Shown: in pieces, positions 34,807 through 46,059 of the stretch
How positions within the stretch are numbered: the stretch's first letter is position 1
How the letters are laid out: each line of letters begins with the position of its first letter
NCBI RefSeq assembly: GCF_027942865.1
Contig: NC_134515.1
Span: 35,609,025-35,673,024 of the forward strand
Source: Odontesthes bonariensis
Taxonomy: Eukaryota > Chordata > Actinopteri > Atheriniformes > Atherinopsidae
DNA: 64,000 nt
Direction: 5' to 3'
Position numbers and translations under genes: made by a program
The notes under the pieces: generated by a model
Told to the model about the DNA's origin: nothing
The model's input: the letters and a program-made list of their open reading frames with translations, nothing else
Databases searched by the model: none

Positions 34807-34812
34807 TTTATT
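34807..34812 (-). terminator. LINE poly(A) signal
   Basis: AATAAA on the minus strand about 20 bases before the LINE 3' end and about 50 bases after the ORF2 stop codon. Confidence 0.7.
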
Positions 34813-34863
34813 CACATTTTAACATAATACATCACACTGTGTCAATCTGTAAAACAGGATAAA

Positions 34864-37800
34864 TTAGTGCTCAAGAAAAGGTGCAAACTGCAGTTCATTA
34901 TTAACATCAATGGAACAAAGAATATCGTTAAAACACCAGATGCTTTTAAAACGTTGGAGGTCGTCTGTGAGTTTGTAAAAGTAAAACTCCAGCCTCAGTC
35001 TGCACCTGAGGTTGCAGCACCACACAGAGGCCGCCTCCTGACCCGCTTTGTCCGTCACTTTGTTCTTTCTAGAAACATAAATAGCCAACTTAGCTTCACC
35101 CAAGATAAAATTTAAAAGCTGAAACTTCTGTTTGTCTGTTTTTTTATATCCTGTGCCATAGATAAAACGTGTGATGCTAAAAGACTCATTAAATAGGTTA
35201 AACACTGTGGTTAAAAGAGTGAAGAGCACTGTGAGTCTCTGACACTCGCTAAAAACGTGATAAACTGTCTCCCGAAGGAGACAGAAAGGGCACTGGTTAG
35301 ACACAGCCGGGTTTAAAACAGAGATAAAAGCATTGGAGGCGATGGCACCATGTAAAATCCTCCACTGGAGGTCGGCAGTCCGTTTCTTTATGGGAGGCTT
35401 GTAGAGAACCCGCCACTGTGGACCGGCTCCATTGGCTCCCAACCTGCCGGTCCACACGGTGGGCTCCCTGTCGCAAAGCCCCCTCCTGTTGAGCACTGTC
35501 ACACAGAGGTGGTAGAGAGTCCTCCTTCCAGCCGTGCAGAAGTCGATGCTCCCGGGGTTCCCGAGTAGAGGCCCACTGAGTTCCCCAAGCTGGGGACTCA
35601 CGTTGACCCCAGGAAAAGGGTCTCCAGGGTCCGGCTCCACCCCTCTGCCGTAGTCCAGGAGGAGGCCTTTCTCCTTGCCAGAGAGCCTCCGCCTCCAGAG
35701 CTCCAGTACCCGCTCTGCCACCCTGGCGGACCTGATGCCGAGGAGAGAGCCCACGGCCTGCGAGTCCGTCAGCGCCGGCCCCGCAGTGTCCACCAGCTGC
35801 TGGAACACCAGAACCTTTCTCCTGCACAGTGCTGTTCCCAGTCCAGGCGTAGCTCCGCTGGACACGTCCAGACGGGCCCCGTGCACCAGTGGCTCCTGCA
35901 GCAGCCAGAACAGGGAGGCAGAGCTTTGTCGCGAGTCAAGTTTAAAAAGGACCCATGACTTAAAAACACTGTGATAAAAAGGAGGCAACCCGTTTAAAGT
36001 TAATAAATTGCAATCGGTTAAAAACAGAGCAGCATCCAGTCCCAGGTCACCTGCACGTTTAAAAATGCAGCCGGCCACTTCTCTCCACACCAAGTCCGCC
36101 GGACCTGTTAAAAACCTTTGGACAAACTGAAGCCTGAAAGTGGAGGCCCTGCTGGCCAGGTGGATGAGGCCCTGGCCCCCCTCCTCTCTCGGTAAAAACA
36201 GCACCCCCTGTGGCACCCAATGCCGACCATTCCAAAAAAAGTCGACAATCTTTGCTTGTACCTGAGCCAGTAGACCTGATGGGGGGTCCACGCAGGCCAG
36301 GCGGTGCCACAGCAGAGATGCTACCAGGTTGTTCAGCACCAGCACTCTACCCCTGTAAGACATCTGGGGGAGCAGCCATGTCCATTTTTGTAGTTTGCCT
36401 ACAACCTTTTCTGTGACGCCCTCCCAGTTCCTCCTGGTCATCTCCTCACACCCGAGGAAGACGCCAAGGTATTTCAGCCCCTCTCTGCTCCATTGCAGGT
36501 GCTGAGGGAGAACTGGGAGGCCATCACACCATCTGCCCACAGCAAGGGCTTCACTCTTCCTCCAGTTCACCCTCGCTGCGGACAGAGTGTTAAAGGAGGC
36601 GGCTAGTTCAACTAAAATATCTACTTCTCTCTGGGATCCGATCAGAACAATGACGTCATCTGCGTAGGCAGACAACACAATGCTCTGTTTAAAACCAGGT
36701 AAAAGCAGGCCATCTATGCGTGTGCGAATCTTACAGAGGAGGGGCTCCAGGGAGAGTGCATAGAGCATCCCAGACAGAGCACAGCCCTGCCGGATGCCTC
36801 TATGCACCCTGAAAGGAGCACACAGACTGCCGTTGAACTTCAGCATACTCTCAATGTTACAGTATAACACCCGGATCTTGGCTATAAAACCAGCGCTGAA
36901 CCCAAACCTCTCCATGGTTTTCCAGAGGAAGTTGTGCTCAACGCGGTCAAAAGCCTTTTCCTGGTCTAACGAAATGAGACCAGTATCAATGCCCAATGAG
37001 CTGGAGACCTCCAAAACATCCCGAATCAGGTAGACATTGTCTACCATAGACCTGCCAGGTACACAATAGGTCTGATCCCGGTGGATGACCTGCTCCATAG
37101 CATTCCTCAGCCTGTTCGCCAAGGCCTTGGACAGGATTTTATAATCTGTACACAGGAGCGACACAGGGCGCCAGTTCTTTATCTCCTGAAGGTTGCCTTT
37201 CTTTGGCAGGAGGGTGACAGCAGCCCTGCGACAGGACAGTGGCAGGGAACCCGAAGCCAAGCTCTCGTTAAAAACAGCTAAAACGTCGGGTGCTAAAATG
37301 TGCCAGAAGGCCTTATAAAACTCGACAGTCAGACCGTCGATGCCGGGAGCCCTCCGTCCCTGCATGCCCTGCAGAGCAGCCTGCAGCTCCAAAAGCTGTA
37401 AGGGCTGCTCCAGCTGTGCGCTGGTCTCCTCCAGCTGTGCGCTGGTCTCCTCAGAGACCTGAGGCAGCTCACCACAGAACTCCTCAAACAGTGCATCATT
37501 TTCCTCGTATGCACTCGCATAGAGGGATGCGTAAAAATCCACAGCTCGCTGTCTGATATCTGCAGTGTCAGTGAGTTCCTGCCCTGTGTCGGAGAGCAGA
37601 GAGTGGATTACCTTGGCCTGACCTCGCTTCTTCTCCAGGCCGAAGAAGTAGCTAGAGGGAGCATCCATCTCGGAGATGTTTAGGAACCGGGATCGGACCA
37701 GTGCACCCTGCACCTTTGTGTCCAGCAGGTTGGCCAGAGCCATCTTTTTAGATTTGAGGACTTCAATACATCCTCGATTTCCTGTGGAAGTGGCAACTGT

Positions 37801-38845
37801 CTCCAGTTCCACGATCGCAGTCTCCAGGTCCTGTATAGATCGACAGGCATCCCGTGTAACATTGAGAGTGTACTGCTGGTACAAGAGTTTTATTTCAGTC
37901 TTACCATGGTCCCACCACTGCCTGAGACACGTAAAATCACCCTTCCTAAGTCTAAAAATGGCCCAAAAATAACTTAAAGCTTCTTTAAAACCTTTATCAA
38001 ACGTCAGCGCTGAATTAAAATGCCAGTACGCACTCCTGGGTAAAACATTCTTTAGAACAACATGACATAAAACCAAAGAGTGGTCAGTAAAACCGACTGG
38101 CATGATCGTACAGCCCTTAAAAACATTAAAATGATGTTTAAAACAATAAAAGCGATCAAGCCTGGCCGAGGAGATCCTATTGTCTGTCAGGTGGGACCAT
38201 GTGTACTGCCTGCAGTCTGTGTGCGTCCTTCTCCACACATCCACCAGGCCGTGGGAGCAGACCAGCCGCCTCAGAGCGAGCTGGGAGGCTGGATGAGGCT
38301 CTGCATGGTTACGGTCTAAAACCGCGTCTCCAGTACAGTTAAAATCCCCCCCCCAAGAATAAAAAATCCTCCGAGCCACAGCAGTTCAGTCTGTCGTTGA
38401 CCTGATTAAAAAAGCTCTCCCTCCCTGGACCATTGGTCGGAGCATATATATTTACAAAAAACAGTGTGTGGTGTTCAAACTTTGCTTTGATTAAAAGGCA
38501 CCTCCCCGGTACAATTTGCTCGACCTCCAGAGACAACGGAGTGAATGTTCTGGAGAAGATGAAGCCTACTCCTGCACTCTGAGTGCTGTGATGGCTTAAA
38601 AACACTTCACCTTCCCACTCCCTGTTCCAGTCTGCCTCGTTGCTGCCATCGCTGTGGATTTCTTGTAAAAACATCACATCTATCTTTTTTCTCCGTGCTG
38701 TGTCAAAAACCAGAGCCCTTTTTCTGGCCTCCCTGGCTCCGTTGACGTTTAACGTCCCCATTTTTAAAATGTTCATAGTAAAGGAGATGTTAAAACTAAA
38801 GACAGTAAAATGGAGAAGTAAAACCAGTTCTAAAACCCTCATCAT
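34864..38845 (-). CDS. Tx1-type LINE ORF2: endonuclease and reverse transcriptase (one frameshift)
   Basis: Catalyses nicking of the target DNA and reverse transcription of the LINE RNA. It starts at the ATG that overlaps the ORF1 stop (38845). An APE-like endonuclease covers about residues 30-240 (MGTLNVNG, MFLQEIHSDG, a GGDFN-type motif at about 165, TDHSLV). The reverse transcriptase lies at about 450-800, with NWRPVSLLCTDYKILSKALA, RGIRQGCALSGMLYALSLEP and catalytic SAYADDVIVL near 725. A CPFCLLRETVYHVFSEC zinc motif lies at about 1180. The only break is in a run of nine C (38346-38354; G on the coding strand), which leaves LGGGF in place of the motif expected there. The remaining 1171 codons are open. 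About 1327 codons in all, usual for the clade. The break may be a sequencing error or a true mutation. Confidence 0.92.
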
Positions 38846-40633
38846 TAAAGTCCGATTTGACTTCTCACTTTGATCATGTGTTTCCTTAGTCTGTAAATTT
38901 CCCGATCAGTGAGACCTGAGGAAGCTTTGTGCTGAATAAGGCGTCTCGCTGAGACGTAAAACTTTAGCAGATCTGGAAAACGCTGCTCTAGCCGCAGGCC
39001 CTTCATGCCCTTAGTCTGGTGCAGGAAGGTCTGGAACACCTCAGCAGGATACAGGTCACCCTCCTGACTGGCGGTTGTCTGACTGAGAGACAGCTCGCTG
39101 CAGTCAGACACACCGCCCTCGCTGTCGCTGCTGCCTGCGTCGCTCACTCCAGCCTCCAGCCGGCCGGTTTTACAGCCCCCCACAACCTTCACCACATTTT
39201 TGCGTTTGCTACGACGTTTTACAGAAACAAAGTTCTCCCCAGACTCACAGGTCTCCATGAGTCCAGCTTCAGCAGCTAAAGCACCTGGACACACTGCAGG
39301 GAGGACACTCACCTCACCTGCAACCTGACCCGTCTCACACACCTTACCTGTCTCACACACATTACCTGCCTCACACACCTTACCTGTCTCACACACCTTA
39401 CCTGTCTCACACACATTACCTGCCTCACTTACCTTACCTGCCTCACTTACCTTACCTGTCTCACACACCTTACCTGTCTCACTTACCTTACCTGCCTCAC
39501 ACACCTTACCTGTCTCACACACCGTACCTGTCTCACACACCTTACCTGTCTCACTTATTGGACCCGTCTCACACGCCTTTCCTGTCTCACTTATTGTACC
39601 TGTCTCACTTATCTCACCTGTTGCACTTACCTTACCTGTCTCACACACCTTACCCGTTTCAGTTGCCTTGCCTCTAACTTCACCCCTCGCGGCTCACCCC
39701 CCGCTGGCTCTGTGTCTGCCCCCCCGGACGCCCAGCCGCGGCTCCATCAGAGCCGGAGGCGGGAGCATCAGCCCCCCGCCCCGCGGCACCAGGAGCGGGC
39801 CGCCCGGCAGCCGCGGCTCCACCAGAGCCGGAGGCGGGAGCATCAGCCCCCCGCCCCGCGGCACCAGGAGCGGGCCGGCCAGCCGCCGCGGCTCCACCAG
39901 AGCCGGAGGCGGGAGCATCAGCCCCCTGCCCCGCGGCACCAGGAGCGGGGCGGCCGGCCGCCGCGGCTCCACCAGAGCCGGAGGCGGGAGCATCAGCCCC
40001 CCGCCCCGCGGCACCAGGAGCGGGCTGGTCGGCAGCCGCGGCTCCGCTGGAGCCCGCCGGAGCGGCGCGGCTGGGACAGGCTTTAATCAGGTGGCCCTCT
40101 GTGCCACAGCCAAAGCACTTCATTGTGGAGGAAGTGGCGAACAAAGTATAATCGAACCCCTCCAGACGCACAATAAATCTCAGATTTAACTCCCCAGATT
40201 TATCGTTTAAGATCATGTGTAGCTGTCTGCGGTGAGACACCACATGTGTTAGCAGTGGGGACTTACAGCCCGACAGCACCTTTCTCAGTGGGGAAACCAC
40301 CTTCCCGTGCCTGGAGAGTTCCTTAATTAGGAACTCGTCACTAATAAACGGGGGCACGTTTGACAGAACGATCTTCGAGGCCGGCTGCGTGAGCGGCATC
40401 ACCGGCTCGAAGATCCCATTCACTGTGACTCCCGTTTCTACTAGCAGTTTAACCTGCTCCACCTTCGCCACAAACAAGACAACAGCCTTGTTCATGCGGG
40501 CAGCAGACTTAACAGAGCTGTGCCCGATCACCTGCCCTACGGCCAGTGCCACGTCCTCCACGCTGCACAGGGAGCCGGCACCTACCCTGATGCCGTGCTG
40601 CCTGGACAGCGCGGAGAAGCCGCCCGCCGCCAT
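38845..40633 (-). CDS. Tx1-type LINE ORF1: CCHC nucleic-acid-binding protein (one frameshift)
   Basis: Likely RNA-binding protein of the retrotransposon particle. It starts [40 protein letters not shown] and [20 protein letters not shown] resemble an RRM-like fold, followed by the zinc knuckle [14 protein letters not shown]. Then come about four 25-residue Ala/Gly/Pro-rich repeats (39741-40045), a six-residue ETGKVC/S repeat (39325-39666), a basic segment [14 protein letters not shown] and a conserved-looking end ([20 protein letters not shown] ... [10 protein letters not shown]). The frame breaks once near 39680-39690, in a short run of C; about 595 codons if that base is set aside. Its stop codon overlaps the ORF2 start as TAATG. 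Confidence 0.85.
39325..39666 (-). repeat. 18-bp coding minisatellite in ORF1
   Basis: About 19 units of an 18-bp repeat (TCACACACCTTACCTGTC on the plus strand), encoding the hexapeptide ETGKVC with S, A, E, T and I variants. The frame is kept throughout. Confidence 0.93.
39741..40045 (-). repeat. 75-bp coding minisatellite in ORF1
   Basis: GCTCCA/GCTCCG anchors recur at 39741, 39816, 39891, 39966 and 40041, a strict 75-bp period. Each unit encodes 25 residues rich in Ala, Gly and Pro ([20 protein letters not shown] type). GC content is far above the surroundings. Confidence 0.95.
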
Positions 40634-40843
40634 TGCGGCTTCCCAGCAGTGCTGGGAAGCACACCCAACAAACGCTACAAAAAAAAAACTAAACTAAACT
40701 CACAACACACAAGACAAAGTACTCAGAAAGACACAACTAATGAAACATTGAAACAAAGAAAACCAAGAATAGAGAATAAAGATGACAAAAAACACTTTTT
40801 CTCTCTCTTTCGCTCCGCTCTTCCTCTCACACACCTCTCACTC

Positions 40844-40960
40844 GAAGAAGAAGAAGAAGAAGAAGAAGAAGAAGAAGAAGAAGAAGAAGAAGAAGAAGAA
40901 GAAGAAGAAGAAGAAGAAGAAGAAGAAGAAGAAGAAGAAGAAGAAGAAGAAGAAGAAGAA
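40844..40960. repeat. (GAA)n tract at LINE 5' junction
   Basis: About 39 GAA units immediately 5' of the LINE (minus-strand sense: TTC units precede the LINE 5' end). Confidence 0.97.
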
Positions 40961-41184
40961 GCATGAATCCACTCGAAGAGAGACTTGCCGAAGAGGTCCT
41001 GGCGGTGAATTTCCTTTCATCGTAGTAGGCTTGTCATTGAAAAAACCCGCTACTCCACCTACTGTCCTGGCGGTGAATCGCCACGCAGCACACGCAACCG
41101 CCGACAAAGCAAAATGAAGTATAAACGTCTCGAGCCATTAACGCAAGCGCAAGGGCAGTTAAAAGAAGTATAAATCAGGCTTAA

Positions 41185-42926
41185 GGAGGCTTATAGGACG
41201 AAAAGAAGAGCAGCACTGGGGATCCTTGTCCTTTTTCAAGAGGAGTGAAATAGTGGCATGATACAAAGTCGGCGGAAGAGTTTTTGATTGAAAAGATTCA
41301 GTATACATCGCATGCAAAAGAGGAACTAGTTTGTCTGAAAATGTTTTATAAAAGTCGGCTGGAAAGCCATCCGGCCCTGCCGCTTTCCCACTTTGCATTG
41401 AAGCGATAGATTTTTTTTATAAATTCAGGGGTGATAGTTTCTTCAAGAAACTAAACATCCTCAGGGCTTACTATGGGAATATCCAGATTACTGAAAAAAA
41501 TTGATAAATTGTTCTGGGTCAAGCTGAGATTCAGATGTATAAAGACTTGAATAAAATTTCTTGAACTCATTGTTGATGAGTTTGTGATCGGAGGTGACAG
41601 AGCCAGAGCCAGTCTTTATAGAAGAAATGGTACGAGAGGCAGCTTTTTGGTGAAGCTGATGGGCTAAAAGTCTAGTAGGTCTATCCCCGTCTTCGTACAA
41701 TTTTTGGCGAGATTTAAGTAATGATTCTTCTGCACGCTGAGTTGTTAGGAGGTCAAACTCTGTGATCTTATCTTTAAGGAGCTCGGGAGTAGGGTTTACC
41801 GCATATTGCTGATCTAGACGGAGAATGGAGGAAGTGAGGTCAGAGATTCTGCTTTTGCGACGTTTATTTACATGAGCTGTGTAAGAAATAATCTGTCCCC
41901 GCAGAAAAGCCTTCAAAGCTTCCCAGCGAATAGATGAAGAGGTATCAGCCACAGGATTGGTCAAAAGAAACGTGTCAATTTGGTTAGAGACGTATGTGAC
42001 AAACTCAGGATTGGAGAGGAGAAGAGAATTAAAGCGCCATGACCTATTTGGGGGTCTTTCCTGTAAAGCGAGCTCAAGTTTGAGTTTGTGAGTGGTCTGA
42101 AACAACAATACCTTGGTTATCACAGACTGCAACAGAACCCAGTAAAAAAGCGTCAATAAAGAAATAATCAATCCGTGAAAACGAATTATGCACAGAAGAA
42201 AAGAAAGAGTAGGATCTGGAGTTAGGGAATTTAAAACGCCAAGGGTCCACATAGTTGTAGGTCTCCAAGAATGATTTAACTACCTTAGATGATTTAGAGG
42301 CAATATATGGTTTATTGGAGGAACGATCACGAGTAGGGTCTAGAACTAAATTGAAATCACCACCAAGGATTAGATGGTGCGTGTCTAAATTTGGTATAGA
42401 ACTAAAGAGGTTATTAAAAAAATTGACATCATCCGAGTTAGGACCATAGACGTTAACCAATGCAAGGGCTGTATTATACAAGGTGCCAAAGACCATCACA
42501 TAGCGACCATTAGGGTCTGAAATGGAGCTGGATACAGAAAAGGGAACATCTTTATGGATGAGAATCGCAGTACCTCTGCTTTTAGAATGAAAATAAGAGT
42601 GGAACATCTGCCCCACCCACCCCTTTCTGATCCTAAAGTGGTCTAACGTACGAAGATGCGTTTCTTGCAAAAAGGCAATGCCTGTTTCCATGTGTTGAAG
42701 ATGGTCAAGTACCCGCTTTCTTTTCACAGGATTGTTTAGACCGTTTACATTCCAGCTGACCAGATTTGTATGTAATTTTCTAGTGTTTACTGGCATACCG
42801 TAATTACCTTTCACTGAGGTGAAGAAACAGCGGCAATTGGACCTGCGGGGCGGGTGGGGAGGGGGAGGGGTGGACGGAGACACAACAACAAGAAACATAC
42901 CAAAAGGAAGAAGAAAAAGAAAATTA
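41185..42926 (-). pseudogene. L1-like LINE ORF2, N-terminal part
   Basis: The minus strand reads an APE endonuclease (LVSWNVNGLNNPVKRKRVLD, GIAFLQETHL, LILGGDFNLVLD, then RIDYFFID and VVSDHS), a frameshift near 42080-42250, a linker region, then after another shift SGKAAGPDGFPADFYKTFSD and SFRPISLL of the reverse transcriptase. The reading resumes at 34537. The start of the fragment coincides with the inner edge of the right inverted-repeat arm. Decayed. Confidence 0.88.
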
Positions 42927-44372
42927 CAGGGAATACTAACAGATATTTGATACAGATATGAAACTAAATCAGATGGGAGTTTATTGCTATTACATGAAAG
43001 TTTAAGATTTTACCAGACTGATGAGGCAGTTTCAGTGGTGAAGTTTAAGTTCTAAAATCTTGTTATCTGTACCTAATTCCTGGTAAAGATCTTTGATGGT
43101 TTTCCATATTTGCAAAAGGAAAAACAGGCAAGCAGATGGAGGCGGTGCAACAAAGCAGCAGAGTGAGAAAGAGTGACAAAAAATCATCACAATTACTGCA
43201 TGGAAAGGTCATTCCACATGACTGTTTTGTATCCTTGTATTGTTGGTTGTTGAGTTCAGGTACAATGCAGAATCTCCAACTTTAATGCATGCAGATAAGG
43301 ACTCACTCAACACTCACCCACACAAATGGAAAGCAGACCACAACACTGTTTTACTGTTTGGTCACGTAGTAACAAAAATACTGTTTGTTATTTGTGTTAC
43401 TGAATATCCATGGATCCAGTGGCAAAACTCAAATAATTCCAATCATCAATATATAAGAGTATTACTCCTGGTGTGTATTAGTCACAAGAAAGCATAGAAA
43501 CAAAGAATCACTTCTGATATTTTTATAATGGAATACAAACCCAGATCTCTGCAGTAATACAATGGTGCTGATGACAAAGAAGTCAAAGATTAACAAAGTA
43601 TAATATATAAATATATATAAATACTCTTAATGCCATGGTAAGAATATCATTGGGTAATCTGTTCTGTATCAGCTGTACTGTGTATGTGTGCATGTGTAAG
43701 ATGAAACACAAATGCTCTAAATTCCGAGGACAAGATCAAGATGTATCCCTAACCTTAACCAGGTGGTTATTATCTGGCCCTTTTCAATGGTATTTATTGC
43801 CCCATTTTCTTTTGGGAAGGAGAAATAAGCTGATAAGTTGTGCCTGAATGTAACCAAACATTGTTCGTGGCACACTGAGATCTAAAATTGTTATTATCTT
43901 TATGATTCTTATGATAAGGATGATAATTATTATTATAATTATTATGCTCTTATCAAAAAATATTATCAGTTGGAGTAATCAATGGGTAATGTTAACAGTT
44001 TTGGCTGTTATGATGACACATATACAAATGAGCATGTATTGGTCACTTTTACTTGGTCTGATTTGAATTACGTAAATTTCTGCTCTGAGGGAGTGGCAAA
44101 TCATAGACATTGGGCCTCATGCAAGAACATTTTCATATTTTTATTCTAAATTTCTCTTACTTTTTTCGTACAAACACGCCACGTCAGATTCAACAAACGC
44201 TCTTAACTTCGCAAAAAGTGTGTAAACAACCTGCGTAAATGATGAATGCCACCCATGCGTATTTAAGTTCACGTGCATGAGGATAGTAGATTTGCATATT
44301 CCACGATCAAAATGATACCATATAAGGCAAGACTTCCTCTCTCCTGTGCCAGGAAGTGTTGAGTGTTGAGTC

Positions 44373-44609
44373 ATGAGAATGGCATCAAGGCACAAAAAGA
44401 ACAACTTTAGGGGCTCTGAGACTGAAGTTCTGATTTCAGAGATCCAGAAAGGAAAATCTGTAATTTTTAGCAGTGTCAGCAGTGGAATTACGGGACCTGC
44501 TAAAGCCAAGAAATGGGAAGTTATTACGAGTGCTGTTAATTCTGTGTCACCTGTGGTTCATAATGTCACCGAAATAAAAAAGAAATGGTTTAATATGAAA
44601 ATAGCTTAA
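44373..44609 (+). pseudogene. Harbinger Myb/SANT-like DNA-binding protein, N-terminal part
   Basis: The 78-codon frame reads NNFRGSETEVLISEIQKGKS, then VIFSSVSSGITG and NSVSPVVHNVTEIKKKWFNM, a Myb/SANT-like (Myb_DNA-bind_5 type) domain in which the late KKKW is typical. This protein partners with the Harbinger nuclease. It ends soon after the domain, so the C-terminal part is lost. Confidence 0.75.
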
Positions 44610-44721
44610 AAAAAAACGTCTAGCCATGGGCAGGCGCTCGATGACTGCAACTAAAGCTGTGCAACCAGTTATTGCCTCATCATGATGGCACTTTGATGGG
44701 GTGGTCCATGAGGGGGGTCTT

Positions 44722-45276
44722 CTAGCACCACACCTTCTGGTCTGCCTGGGCTGGTTCAGGTGGAGACCCTCGTTCATGGCAATATTGTGCAAATCTGGCA
44801 TGCCTTCTCTGGGCTATAGAGCAGTTTGCCCCCACCGCTGTATGGAGACACACCCACCTGGCCTTCAGCTCAGTGCGCTCCACGACAGAGGCACGGGTGT
44901 TTTGATGCGTATATGTGTCTCGTGCTCCGATTATGTTTCTCAGTCCAGCCACGGCATGAGAGTCCCTCTTAATTTGTACTTGTTGGACAGCGGTGTATGG
45001 GAATGTGATGTATCATGGGTGATAAACTGATGAGAGCTTTGATGACCAAGGGGAGGACACGACTTACAGAGGACTGGGACACCCCCGATCTGTCTCCAAT
45101 CTCCCTCTGAAAGGTTCCTGTGGCCAAAAATCCAAGGGTGGATAAAAGCTGCATATTTGTAGCACCACAGTTCTTGGCAATCTAAATCGCGATGTCAGCC
45201 ATTCGTCTGTCTCCACATGGATATCTACACGGTCTCTTCCAAGAGCCTGACGCGCTAAGGCATCCAAAAGTAGCAA
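44722..45276 (-). pseudogene. HARBI1-type nuclease, broken
   Basis: Pieces in different frames read DEWLTSRFRLPRTVVLQICS, then LLSTLGFLATGTFQREIGDR with SGVSQSSVSRVLP (the helix-turn-helix), then VVERTELKARWVCLHTAVGA (C-terminal part). The central catalytic segment between them is missing. Non-functional. Confidence 0.8.
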
Positions 45277-46059
45277 GACAGCCGCTGGTTACGCTTCCCA
45301 TTGACCTTGTTATATACAGATTCAATCCATTAGTCAAGCAAACTTGATTTGAATAACAGCGGACTACTTTAGGAAACTCCTACGACAGGTCTGGATCACT
45401 CGTAAATTCTGTTCGTACCTGAAAGAAAACGTAAAATACGAAAAGATTGGTGAATGCGCAAATTTTCTTAAATCACTGGTACGGACGACTTAAGAACAAA
45501 TCTGTGCGTACGAACGGTTGTTGCATGAGGCCCAATGTCTCTAAATCTTGCCTAAACTTAGTGCGGGTTTAGGTTTTAGCGTGGGTTAAATATGGTTTAA
45601 ACAAAAATAGATACTGTATGTTACATATTCAACTATTTACGAGGAATTGTGGTTTCAAAAAACTTTCCTGCTCCAGGCTAACGTGATTAAAATGAGATAA
45701 TACAGAAACTATCAAGCCTCCGATTTTAAGTGAAATGAACTAGTAGAGGAGTAGCCTACTGCAGCAGTCAGTCTGTAAAGTGTTTTATCAATAAAACTGC
45801 CTTGTCTTGCAGCAACGAGCTGCTGGTGTATTAGAGTTAGTATGTTTTTAAGGGGTGGATTTTATGCTCTCTGTCATGTTTATTTGGTAAGGCAGTGGCT
45901 CAGTGCAGTGGGCTGCCCTGGCAAACATTCCTCAGGCCTGTTTGGAAGCTATTTGGATCAATTAAGGATATGTTGTCAGTTGTCAGCAATAATAAATCTT
46001 AAGGAAAAGTTTTCCAGCTATAGTATTCACTTAAATTAACAATGACAGATACAAAAAAC

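Larger units (their letters stand above)
34787..40843 (-). mobile_element. Tx1-clade non-LTR retrotransposon, near full length, in (GAA)n
   Basis: About 6.06 kb on the minus strand: 5' UTR (about 40634-40843), ORF1, ORF2 and a short 3' UTR with AATAAA at 34807-34812, ending TAAAAATCAAAA directly against TTC repeats. GAA/TTC tracts lie on both sides (34754-34786 and 40844-40960). Domain order (CCHC ORF1, APE endonuclease, reverse transcriptase, C-terminal Cys/His motif) and sequence style fit the Tx1 clade, whose members often choose fixed targets; fish Tx1-clade elements specific for microsatellites have been described, Koshi with TTC repeats if I recall correctly. Whether this is that family needs a sequence comparison. 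Confidence 0.88.
34538..41184. mobile_element. Harbinger-like MITE, host of the Tx1 LINE
   Basis: Left AAGCCTGATTTATGG and right ATAAATCAGGCTTAA are inverted termini. The flanks allow TTA, TAA or TTAA as the target, and a PIF/Harbinger origin fits the AAGCCTGATTTAT type of terminus. The MITE proper is 34541-34786 plus 40844-41181, about 590 bp, with a GAA microsatellite in its middle. The 6-kb LINE sits in that microsatellite. The MITE itself interrupts the L1 reading between RPISLL and DFKILAN. Confidence 0.85.
44105..45540. mobile_element. PIF/Harbinger element, internally deleted
   Basis: Termini AGACATTGGGCCTCATGCAA and TTGCATGAGGCCCAATGTCT are inverted. It contains a Myb-like gene (plus) and broken HARBI1-type nuclease pieces (minus), the usual two-gene plan of Harbinger elements. 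Target duplication not resolved. Present only in the right arm. Confidence 0.85.

Noticed and set aside
35297..35827. 176-codon frame on the minus strand
   Set aside because: Shadow of LINE ORF2 in another frame, with no independent features.
39668..40189. Plus-strand Arg/Gly/Pro-rich frame of 173 codons
   Set aside because: Antisense shadow of the 75-bp coding repeat in LINE ORF1.
40782..41117. Poly-Lys, poly-Glu and poly-Phe frames
   Set aside because: Translations of the GAA microsatellite in its frames.
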